The notes under the pieces were generated by a model. It saw nothing but the letters and a program-made list of their open reading frames with translations, did no database searches and had not been told where the DNA came from. From Saprospiraceae bacterium (GTDB lineage Bacteria > Bacteroidota > Bacteroidia > Chitinophagales > Saprospiraceae): a stretch of DNA of 25,444 bases. Positions 15,334-22,844 of this stretch are shown in pieces. The first letter of the stretch is position 1. Every line of letters begins with the position of its first letter. The DNA lies in NCBI GenBank assembly GCA_020849825.1, contig JADZFP010000563.1, positions 1 through 25,444 on the forward strand. Reading direction: 5' to 3'. The position numbers were made by a program, and so were the translations under genes.

Positions 15334-16326
15334 ATGACCATCCTGATCATCCAGACAGCATTTATCGGCGACGTGGTGCTGGCCACGCCCCTGGTGGAAA
15401 AACTGCGCCGCTTTTACCCCGATGCAGCCATCGACCTGCTCGTGCGACGTGGCAACGAATCCTTGCTGACGGGGCATCCGCATTTGCGACAAGTGCTGAT
15501 TTGGGATAAAAAAAAGGGGAAATACGGCAGTTTGTACCGGATTTGGCGACAAATACGACGCGAGCACTACGATCTGGTCGTCAATTGCCAGCGCTTTGCC
15601 GCTTCCGGATTTTTGACTGCATTTTCCGGCGCGCGCCAAACTACTGGCTTCGACAAAAATCCATTCTCCTTCCTGTTTAAGCGGTCGGTACCGCACCGTA
15701 TCGGCGACGGGCGGCACGAGGTCGATCGCAACCTGGATCTGATCCGCCACCTGACCGACGAATCCGGGCAAGCCCCCCGCCTCTACCCTGCCCCGGCGCA
15801 TTTCGAACGCGCCCGAATGCTCTCCGGCGGACGCCCTTATTATTGCATGGCGCCGACCTCCGTCTGGTTTACCAAACAATTACCGGCTCATCAGTGGGTC
15901 AAACTCGCCACTTCGCTGCCCCACGACACGTTGATCTTTCTGCTGGGAGGGCCAGCCGACCGCGAAGCCTGTGAAGCAATCATCCAGGCAGCGCAACGAC
16001 CAGGCATGTTCAACACGGCCGGCGAATTGAGTTTCCTGGAATCAGCAGCGCTCATGCGCGATGCACAGCGCAATTTCGTCAATGATTCGGCGCCGTTGCA
16101 TTTTGCATCGGCCGTCAATGCGCCCGTCACCGCCTTTTTTTGTTCCACCATACCGGCCTTCGGTTTCACACCTTTGTCCGACGACCGGATCGTACTGGAA
16201 ACACCCCTTCGCCTCGATTGCCGGCCTTGCGGTTTGCACGGTTTCAAAGCCTGTCCGAAGGGGCATTTTGAGTGTGCGGAAAGCATCGACGTGCGCGCCG
16301 CTTTCCCCGAAAACTCCGCCGCTTAA
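15334..16326 (+). CDS. Glycosyltransferase family 9, lipopolysaccharide heptosyltransferase-like
   Basis: A 330-residue GT-B fold enzyme of the ADP-heptose:LPS heptosyltransferase type. The N-terminal IIQTAFIGDVVLATPLVEKL (5-24) carries the family Gly-Asp motif; the middle has APTSVWFTKQLP and FLLGGPAD. The C-terminal nucleotide-sugar segment FVNDSAPLHFASAVNAPVTA and the Cys-rich RLDCRPCGLHGFKACP are characteristic. It should add heptose or a similar sugar to lipopolysaccharide core at the cytoplasmic face of the inner membrane. The start at 15334 (MTILIIQ) places the motif as in the family; the TTG at 15316 is less likely. It lies 30 bases after the broken regulator and is probably independent of it in function. 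Confidence 0.9.
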   Translation: MTILIIQTAFIGDVVLATPLVEKLRRFYPDAAIDLLVRRGNESLLTGHPHLRQVLIWDKKKGKYGSLYRIWRQIRREHYDLVVNCQRFAASGFLTAFSGARQTTGFDKNPFSFLFKRSVPHRIGDGRHEVDRNLDLIRHLTDESGQAPRLYPAPAHFERARMLSGGRPYYCMAPTSVWFTKQLPAHQWVKLATSLPHDTLIFLLGGPADREACEAIIQAAQRPGMFNTAGELSFLESAALMRDAQRNFVNDSAPLHFASAVNAPVTAFFCSTIPAFGFTPLSDDRIVLETPLRLDCRPCGLHGFKACPKGHFECAESIDVRAAFPENSAA

Positions 16327-16692
16327 TCCGACTTTTCCGCCGCTTCCTTAAAAAATCGACCGCTCCCTAAAAAATATTTACAGAAATTAATTTTTAGTGA
16401 ATTTTCAAAATCGGTCCGCTTTTCGGTGCAAAAACCTAGGCTTTACCCCTTTGTCATTAATAGGTTGACAAACAGAGGCCATACTTTTTAAAAAATCGTC
16501 AATCGTGAAGCGCAGTTTTTTGACGCTTTTGCAAGGAAAGTGTATCAGGAATGGAAAAAAGTGCGTTTATTTGCACAACGATTGAACGGAACACCAAGTA
16601 ACCATTCAATTTTCTTCCTTCGCAGTAATTACGGTTTCCCACAGCAGGTTATTCATAACTCCAACAACCCTAACCTTTGACCTGCAGTAGTA

Positions 16693-16700
16693 TAACTTTG
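16693..16700 (+). promoter_or_regulatory. -7 promoter element for a candidate small RNA
   Basis: TAACTTTG matches TAnnTTTG exactly. The nearest upstream TTTG (16676-16679) is 13 rather than 19 bases away, so strength is uncertain. Confidence 0.45.
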
Positions 16701-16705
16701 AAATA

Positions 16706-16918
16706 AAAAGCACTTTCCGCCGCTTCCTTGTAATACCCTACTTTTTTTAGCGTTTGGAAAATCAATACACTGGCTGGACACAGCCTGCTTAGAGAAAACA
16801 AAGGGCATTGCCCACAAGACATATCCGAAAGGAACTGCCGGAAAGCCGGCAGCAAGAAAACCGAAGGCGGGGGCCCTCCTGCCCTTTCAAATGAGAAGGG
16901 GCGGAGGGCTGTTTTTTT
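16706..16918 (+). ncRNA. Candidate structured small RNA (about 210 nt)
   Basis: Bounded by the -7 box at 16693-16700 and the terminator at 16873-16918. It can form GGCTG-GACA-CAGCC (16772-16785), GGGC-ATT-GCCC (16803-16813), TCC-GAAA-GGA (16824-16833) and CTGCCGG-AAAG-CCGGCAG (16835-16852). A competing long-range stem pairs 16713-16729 with 16829-16845 (14 of 17 positions). The alternative folds and length recall 6S-type or other regulatory RNAs, but I recognise no diagnostic motif of 6S, RNase P, tmRNA or SRP RNA. Expression is inferred only from the flanking signals. Confidence 0.4.
16873..16918 (+). terminator. Rho-independent terminator of the candidate small RNA
   Basis: The stem pairs GCCCTCC (16873-16879) with GGAGGGC (16903-16909), continues past one bulged T with eight more pairs, has a 6-nt loop and is followed by seven T (16912-16918). 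The orientation is clearly plus strand. The GT9 gene end is over 500 bases away, so it more likely ends a local transcript. Confidence 0.8.
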
Positions 16919-16968
16919 ATGGCTACAACCCGACTTTAACCCAGGCGAGACATCGTTCAAGCAACAAC

Positions 16969-17008
16969 GCGAAGGCCGCAGAGACGTAAAATTCTCTGCG
17001 GCCTTCGC
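16969..17008. repeat. Perfect 15-bp inverted repeat
   Basis: GCGAAGGCCGCAGAG (16969-16983) and its exact complement (16994-17008) flank a 10-nt loop. There is no T-tract on either side. It may stabilise or end the minus-strand transcript finishing at 17095, or be a dispersed palindrome. Confidence 0.75.
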
Positions 17009-17060
17009 ATTTATCTGTCAGGCGTCATAGACCGTTCCTCAATGAGGCAACAACCCGGTC

Positions 17061-17084
17061 GCATCCTCGCATCCTCAAATCCTC
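17061..17084. repeat. Short 8-bp tandem repeat at a gene end
   Basis: Three consecutive 8-bp units, GCATCCTC, GCATCCTC and AAATCCTC, lie 10 bases beyond the TGA of the large minus-strand gene. The period equals that of the units in the inverted repeat at 8868-9024. Confidence 0.7.
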
Positions 17085-17094
17085 AACAAAATAC

Positions 17095-20000
17095 TCACTG
17101 CTTCGTCCTGCCGGCCTTGACGCGGTTGACGAATGCGTCGGCCAGCGAGGGATTGGCGGGTACGATCTCGTAGGTTTGCCCGTCGGGCATCTTGATCTGG
17201 AGGTCTTTGGGTTTCATGCCGACCAGCAGGTCATTGAAGCGGGTGCTGCCGGAAACCACGTTGAGGGCGCCGGCCTGATAGCCGAAAAAGTACCATAGTT
17301 CGGGCGAAACCCGGATGTATAGGTAAAAACGGTCGTCTTCATTGCCCGGCATCCGGTATTCCACGTAGGAGGTGAACATTTTGCCGATAGGCTCTCCGTT
17401 GAGCGAGATCATGGGAATCTTGTCTTCGGTACTGACGAACGACTGGTACTCGTCGTTCCACAGGACTGTGTGCCGACCCAGCATGATCGTGTATTTGTTG
17501 TCTTTGCGCGGCAGGTTGAACAAACCGTTCCGCAGATTTTCCTGCGCCTCGGCGCGGTCCTTTTCATCGCTCACAAACTCATCCAGCGCGGCCTGATAAA
17601 ATGGTCCGTGTTGCGCATACGCCACCGGCGGCGCATCGAAGCTGGCTGCTCGGATGTCGTTGAGCATGGCCTCCATGAGCACCTTCGGCAAGGTAATCTC
17701 GATACCGCTCAAAAACTCGCCCGTGACCGTGTGGAACACAGAGTCGGGTTTGTTGTAATCCGATCTCAGGCGGCCGGCAGTGGTGACCTTCATGTATTTC
17801 AAGCCCGAACCGATATTGAGCGGTCCTTCGCCCTGTACGGTGCCGACGCGGTTGTCGAACACCATTTTGCTGCCGCGCAGGCTTTGTCCCGCCACTTTGA
17901 TCGAATCGCCGAAGGTGAAACGGTCGGTTTTAGCGTCGTACTTGTACACATCCTTGCAATTGAGCAAAGCGCGGTCGACGCGGGCGTAGGGCGGCAACAA
18001 GATGCGCGGATAACATTCGCCTACATCCTTGGAAAGGTAAAAACCGGTAACCAGGGGTTCGTCTTCGGCATTTTTGGCGTTTTTAATCCGGATCGTGGGG
18101 TCGTTTTTGTCAACTTCCGTGTACACCACAAACCATTGCGTATTGGGCAGTTTGTCGGCGTCGAGGCGGGAAAAGCCTTCAAAACGCAGGTTTTGCTGGT
18201 TTGATTTGAGGATAATTTTGCCCCGGAACAAGGTTTTTACGTCCATCCGGAATGAATCTTTTTCTGCCAGGTCGCCGCTCGCGGTGGTCAGCACGTTTTT
18301 GGTCGCCTGCGTGCCGGGGCCGCGGCGTTCGCCGATGATGTCGTTGAAAAACACCTCCTGCTGGTAGCCAGGGATGTTGTATTGATAGTAGCCCGTGGCT
18401 TTGAACAGCTTTTTGCCGATGATCTCGACCGTGGCGCTGTCGATGGTGTGGTATTTCGACAGCGTATCGGCCACGATGCGGGCGTTTTTCAGTTCGGTCA
18501 TTTTACCGCCTTCCTGGATTTCGATGTCGCCGGTTTCGGGGTATATAAATGCATCGGCCGATTTGATCACCGTCACCCCGCCGATTTTGAGCAGGTTGGT
18601 TTTCATGTCGTAAAATGCTGTTTTACCCGTAAAACTGAGGCTGTCGCGGCCAGGATCGATCGATACGAACACACCGGGTTTGCGTTCATCGCTTTTGAAG
18701 GTGATCGTCTGCGCGCGCATGTCCCAGGTAAATTCGTTCATGGAAGTCTTGTACTGGTCGAGCGGCAGGGTCGTCGTAGCCGTTTCGGAATTGGCTTTGA
18801 AAATACCGGTCTGCGCATCGAAATCGAGCTCGCCGTCCACGTTGCGCGAATCGAACGCGATACCTGCGCCGTCGAGGGCTTTGATCTGGAGGTCGGCAGT
18901 ATCGGCGCTGGCCTGAAAGGGGCCATAGGAAATGATTTTGGAGGTCAGTTTACCGCCGGCCCATTCGAATTCGCCGCGGCCTTTCAGACCGGAAGGCGTG
19001 AGAATCAGCACACCGTTGTGGGTATATCCCTCGGCTTTGAACAAGTCGAAAGCTTTGGCTTTACTTTGTACGTACATGGAGTCGCGGTAAGGCAGCCAGT
19101 TGACCTGCACGTCCTGACCGCGCGCCTGGGGCACTTTTACAGCGCTGTTGCGGTCTTCTTCCATGAAGAATTTTTTAGCGGTACAGGTCATTTGTTTGGG
19201 CAGAAACACGATGTCTTCCGATTCGATGTCGGCCGTCAGGTATTCCACTTTTCCTTGCCCGAGGAAGCCTTTATTGCTCAGGTCGACCGCCCCGGTATAG
19301 GTGCCTTTTTTGGCATAGGTCGGGTAGCCGGCAGCGGGAGTTTTGTGAATAAATCCGAACGATTTGTCTTCCTCCCGCACGATGATGGTCTCTTTGAATA
19401 CCGGGAAAATTTCAGCCGACTGCATCTCGCCCTTGAATTTCAGGCGATCGGCGGTATAACTGTCGAGGCCGTTGAACGAGAAGGGGTCGAGTTTGAAGTA
19501 GAAAGAGTCCCGTTTGTACTGCCCTGCTTTGATCGAGGGATGGTCGTAGAAGACAAACGAAGGCTTTTTGGACTGCAGGGAGGGGAAAATTTCGAGATCG
19601 ACTTTACCCGACTTGTTGTTGGGCGCATCGACGAGCAGGATACCCGTTACCAGTTCGACGGTGGAGTTCATGGCCGTGGCCTGGGGGGCGCCGGTTTTGG
19701 GGTCTTTTTCACCGGTTGGCAGGTAAAAATCGAGGTGGCGCACCGAGTCGAATTCGACCTGAAACTTGTCGTAGGTAAAGTGCATGTCTTTGCCCTCAAA
19801 CAAGGCGAAGCCGGCAAAAAGGCGCCCACCGAAACGCATATCGCGGTTTTCGAGCAGGGTGAGTTCTTTTTCATTGGGCTTGACCGCTACTTTCTGCCGA
19901 CCGCTGAGTTCGAGTTTATCGACTTCAAAAATCCGGGTTTCCTTGGTTTTCAAGTTTAACTCGGCATTGGACCCGGTGCTCGTCGACTCGATATTGATGG

Positions 20001-21633
20001 AATCATAGTCTTTTTTACCCTGGCTGGCGAGGGCGTAGTGGACCAGCTTGTCGCGCAATTCGATCTCGTGCCGGTCGAAATAATAATTGATAAAACCCTT
20101 GGCCACCATTTCGGCCAGCAGGGTCTGGATACTGGAATAATCGAATTTGGGATTGAGTGCCCGGGCGAATTCGTTGTCCGACACGATCATCTCCTTGGTC
20201 ATATCGGTCTTGGTTTTTTCCAGCCAAAGCGTGTACAGGGTTGCCACCGGGTTGCGGTCGCTGATATTTTGCAGGCGGACGTATTCGCTGGGATCGTATC
20301 GATTGCTGCTTTCAAAACGCACGGTTTGCGCCACCCCTTTGGTCATACCGGGTCGGGAACCGATTTCGAGCGAGTCCTGGTTGACATACCAGGAGATTTT
20401 CTCCACGTCGAGATTCATATTGTAAAACGAGGAGAAGAAGGGGTTGCGCTCCGAACCTTTTTCTCCGCGCGACAGGTCGATCACCTGGTTTTTGATGTCC
20501 AGGCGGAAAAATGCCGCCGGGTGGAACAAGCTGTCTTCATCCATGTACAATTTGGCGTCGACCCCCTCTGATACGATGCGGTCTTCCCGCTTGATGATGA
20601 AGAGTTGGGAAGTGCCGTAGAAGATGCGTTGCCGTTTTTTGTTAAACACCGTCAGGCGCGCCGGTTCGGCGGGAACACCGTATCCGTACACCGAACTTCC
20701 CCAAAGTTTGAAGCCGCCAAAGTATTCGACGCCCTCCCCTATTTTATTAATTTTCAATGTTTTGTCAAATGATTCGAACCGCGGATACTGTACGGCCTGT
20801 CCTTTTGACTGCACCACCACATTATTTTCAAACTTGCCCTTAATCGGTCCTTGCGGGAAATAAAGCGGATAATACAGGTGCACTGTATCGCAGGAAAACA
20901 ACGGCTTGGTGGTCTCAATTTTGTACCGGCTCATGACGGCATACACCGTTGAATCCAGTCCGGCTTCCTGCCAGGTCACCCGGCCGCCCTCGCCCCGCCA
21001 GATATTGTCGAAGGGCATATAAACCCCCGAAGTGGCGATGACCTCCACCGAGTCGACGCCACGCACCCCGATCAGGTTGACGCCGGAGCAGCGCAGCAGC
21101 GGTTTTTCGTCTTCGTAGGCAAAGGCAAATTGCCCGCCTTTGATTTTCCAGTTGACGGCGCCGGCCTCGCCGAGGCGCAGCGAGCGGGTTTCGAGGAAGT
21201 CGACGGAAAACTGCAGGTATTGCCCGATCGGTTTGGCCTTTCCTGCGCCGAGCCCGCCCAGAGTTTGTTCGGTAAACCCGAACCAGCGGTTAAAAAGCGC
21301 CGTATCGGGGTCGTTGCGCACGGCCGAAACGGCGTTGATGTAGTTTTTGTAATACGGAAAGGCCGTGAGTTTTTGCTCGGCCAGCATATTGGAAACTTTG
21401 ATCACCCGAGCCATGTCGGCCGGACTGAACCGGCCGCTTTTGTAATTTTTTTTGAACACCTGAAAAGCCTCCTCCATGTCGGGGCGCTTGGATGCGGTCA
21501 TAAATTCGCCCAGTTTCGGCACGAATTCGTCCGGTTTATCCGGGAAAAAAGCGGTGGTCTGCGCCTGTCCGGTTTGAAAGGAGCAGCAGATCAGGAGGCA
21601 AAAGGATACGAAGGCAGCGTAACGAGCGATCAT
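17095..21633 (-). CDS. Large exported protein of unknown function (1512 residues)
   Basis: The start at 21633 (MIARYAAF) gives a signal peptide of about 24 residues ending GQA before Gln25; the frame is open upstream to 21741 but those 36 residues are not signal-like. The Cys pair in the signal core is not a lipobox (Ile at -1). After an N-terminal helical part (about 30-130) most of the protein is repetitive beta-strand-like sequence, for example FGGRLFAGFALFEGKDMHF and LLKIGGVTVIKSADAFIYPE. A short helical segment lies around residues 505-560. The style loosely recalls OstA/LptA-like beta-solenoid proteins of the envelope, but that is inference and I cannot assign a family. It lies 80 bases downstream of prmA on the same strand and may be co-transcribed with it. 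Confidence 0.85.
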   Translation of the reverse strand: MIARYAAFVSFCLLICCSFQTGQAQTTAFFPDKPDEFVPKLGEFMTASKRPDMEEAFQVFKKNYKSGRFSPADMARVIKVSNMLAEQKLTAFPYYKNYINAVSAVRNDPDTALFNRWFGFTEQTLGGLGAGKAKPIGQYLQFSVDFLETRSLRLGEAGAVNWKIKGGQFAFAYEDEKPLLRCSGVNLIGVRGVDSVEVIATSGVYMPFDNIWRGEGGRVTWQEAGLDSTVYAVMSRYKIETTKPLFSCDTVHLYYPLYFPQGPIKGKFENNVVVQSKGQAVQYPRFESFDKTLKINKIGEGVEYFGGFKLWGSSVYGYGVPAEPARLTVFNKKRQRIFYGTSQLFIIKREDRIVSEGVDAKLYMDEDSLFHPAAFFRLDIKNQVIDLSRGEKGSERNPFFSSFYNMNLDVEKISWYVNQDSLEIGSRPGMTKGVAQTVRFESSNRYDPSEYVRLQNISDRNPVATLYTLWLEKTKTDMTKEMIVSDNEFARALNPKFDYSSIQTLLAEMVAKGFINYYFDRHEIELRDKLVHYALASQGKKDYDSINIESTSTGSNAELNLKTKETRIFEVDKLELSGRQKVAVKPNEKELTLLENRDMRFGGRLFAGFALFEGKDMHFTYDKFQVEFDSVRHLDFYLPTGEKDPKTGAPQATAMNSTVELVTGILLVDAPNNKSGKVDLEIFPSLQSKKPSFVFYDHPSIKAGQYKRDSFYFKLDPFSFNGLDSYTADRLKFKGEMQSAEIFPVFKETIIVREEDKSFGFIHKTPAAGYPTYAKKGTYTGAVDLSNKGFLGQGKVEYLTADIESEDIVFLPKQMTCTAKKFFMEEDRNSAVKVPQARGQDVQVNWLPYRDSMYVQSKAKAFDLFKAEGYTHNGVLILTPSGLKGRGEFEWAGGKLTSKIISYGPFQASADTADLQIKALDGAGIAFDSRNVDGELDFDAQTGIFKANSETATTTLPLDQYKTSMNEFTWDMRAQTITFKSDERKPGVFVSIDPGRDSLSFTGKTAFYDMKTNLLKIGGVTVIKSADAFIYPETGDIEIQEGGKMTELKNARIVADTLSKYHTIDSATVEIIGKKLFKATGYYQYNIPGYQQEVFFNDIIGERRGPGTQATKNVLTTASGDLAEKDSFRMDVKTLFRGKIILKSNQQNLRFEGFSRLDADKLPNTQWFVVYTEVDKNDPTIRIKNAKNAEDEPLVTGFYLSKDVGECYPRILLPPYARVDRALLNCKDVYKYDAKTDRFTFGDSIKVAGQSLRGSKMVFDNRVGTVQGEGPLNIGSGLKYMKVTTAGRLRSDYNKPDSVFHTVTGEFLSGIEITLPKVLMEAMLNDIRAASFDAPPVAYAQHGPFYQAALDEFVSDEKDRAEAQENLRNGLFNLPRKDNKYTIMLGRHTVLWNDEYQSFVSTEDKIPMISLNGEPIGKMFTSYVEYRMPGNEDDRFYLYIRVSPELWYFFGYQAGALNVVSGSTRFNDLLVGMKPKDLQIKMPDGQTYEIVPANPSLADAFVNRVKAGRTKQ

Positions 21634-21713
21634 AGGAGCAGGATAAAGTTTTGGCTGAAAAACGGGTTTAACAACGCGGAATTTCCCAAAAAATGGCGCA
21701 AAGGGCCGGATAT

Positions 21714-22538
21714 TTAACGTGTAAATTCGATACAAAGCCAATTGCCGCGCTGGCGGGTTGTACGGTGCACAAAACCGGCCGAGCGTGCAGCCCCGGTTAC
21801 GATGTCTTCATCGTCGCGAAGAATACCGGATACCAGCAACCAGCCGCCGGGGCGCAACAGCGTGGCGAGACGGGGCAGCGAATCGAGGATGATGTGGCGA
21901 TTGATATTGGCCAGGATGCCATCGAAGTTGGCGCCCTGCACGTCGTCGAGGGTGCCGCAACGCGCAACTACCTGGTCGGCCACGCCGTTCAGGGCGCTGT
22001 TTTCCAGCGTATTGCGCCAGGATTCCTCTTCGATGTCGATGGCTTCGATGTCGCTGGCGCCGAGGCGGGCGGCCAGAATGGCGAGGATGCCCGTGCCGCA
22101 ACCGTAGTCGAGCAAGTGCGCGCCGGCCACCGGCAAGTGTTCGAGGGCGGCGAGGCACATCCAGGTCGTTTCGTGGTGGCCGGTGCCGAATGCCATCTTG
22201 GGATTGATGACCAGTTCGTGCCGGACGCCCGTTTGCGGCGGGTGAAAATCGGCGCGTACGGCACAAAAATCGCCGACGATGACCGGATCAAAATTGGACT
22301 CCCAGAGAGCATTCCAGTTTTGGGCCGGAATGAGTTGTTTTTCCCAGCGAAAATCGAACTGTTGCTGCAGGTCGGCGAGTGCCTGTTCGGCGGCAGTCTG
22401 GTCTTCTTTGGCCGGCAAATAAGCGGCCAAACCTTCGGAGACTTCTTCAAAAGTATCGAATGCGGAGTCGGACAGCCAGGCCAGCAAGAGTTCGGCCGTG
22501 TCGGTATCGGTCAGGAGGGTGTATTTCCAGTAGTCCAT
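21714..22538 (-). CDS. prmA: Ribosomal protein L11 methyltransferase
   Basis: A 274-residue SAM-dependent enzyme that methylates lysines of ribosomal protein L11. The N-terminal substrate-recognition domain (about 1-90) includes WNALWESNFDPVIVG. The catalytic part has the signature NPKMAFGTGHHETT (112-125), motif I LLDYGCGTGILAI (142-154), EAIDIEEES (165-173) and the ANINRHI active-site segment (210-216). Length and order are normal for the family. It is the first gene of a minus-strand pair with the 1512-residue exported protein. Confidence 0.94.
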   Translation of the reverse strand: MDYWKYTLLTDTDTAELLLAWLSDSAFDTFEEVSEGLAAYLPAKEDQTAAEQALADLQQQFDFRWEKQLIPAQNWNALWESNFDPVIVGDFCAVRADFHPPQTGVRHELVINPKMAFGTGHHETTWMCLAALEHLPVAGAHLLDYGCGTGILAILAARLGASDIEAIDIEEESWRNTLENSALNGVADQVVARCGTLDDVQGANFDGILANINRHIILDSLPRLATLLRPGGWLLVSGILRDDEDIVTGAARSAGFVHRTTRQRGNWLCIEFTR

Positions 22539-22844
22539 AATTCAAGGAAGATAAAGGCCGAAAGATAAGGCATTTGAATGGCCGGCCGGGAGGCATTAAT
22601 GTAGGATTAAAGGACAATATTTGGTTTTTCATGCTTTACAGCCAACCCTGCCAAATAAACACACAGCTTGTGAAACATTGGTGTCTGTAAAATCGTCTGC
22701 AAAATCGACAGTCTGGCCCGCTTCGTCGAATCTTGTTTTCCACTGCGCTTTAAAATGCCAGGTTTACCGAACAAAGTTTTTTTGCACCTGTTAATCAGCC
22801 TTTCTTTCCAACGCCCTGTGCGGGCAATCCTGCCATCTATTTTT
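22539..22844. other. Divergent intergenic region (prmA / TonB-dependent receptor)
   Basis: 306 bases that must hold two divergent promoters; I find no convincing TAnnTTTG box on either strand. A 12-bp imperfect direct repeat (GTCTGTAAAATC / GTCTGCAAAATC, 22683-22706) is present. An open frame joining the receptor gene from 22755 adds 30 residues that do not look like a signal peptide. Confidence 0.55.

Larger units (their letters stand above)
16327..17094. other. 768-base non-coding region with RNA-like elements
   Basis: No open frame here resembles a protein. The first part (about 16330-16640) is A/T-rich with nothing I can name. The second part holds a promoter-like box, a chain of hairpins and a strong terminator (listed separately), followed by a perfect 15-bp hairpin and a short 8-bp tandem repeat abutting the stop of the minus-strand gene at 17095. 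Confidence 0.6.

Noticed and set aside
18382..19959. 525-residue plus-strand open frame
   Set aside because: It is a shadow of the 1512-residue minus-strand gene; no signal, motif or start context supports it.
21571..21633. Lipoprotein reading of the large exported protein (Cys in the signal core)
   Set aside because: The residue before the Cys is Ile, which signal peptidase II does not accept; an Ala-Gln cleavage site follows later.
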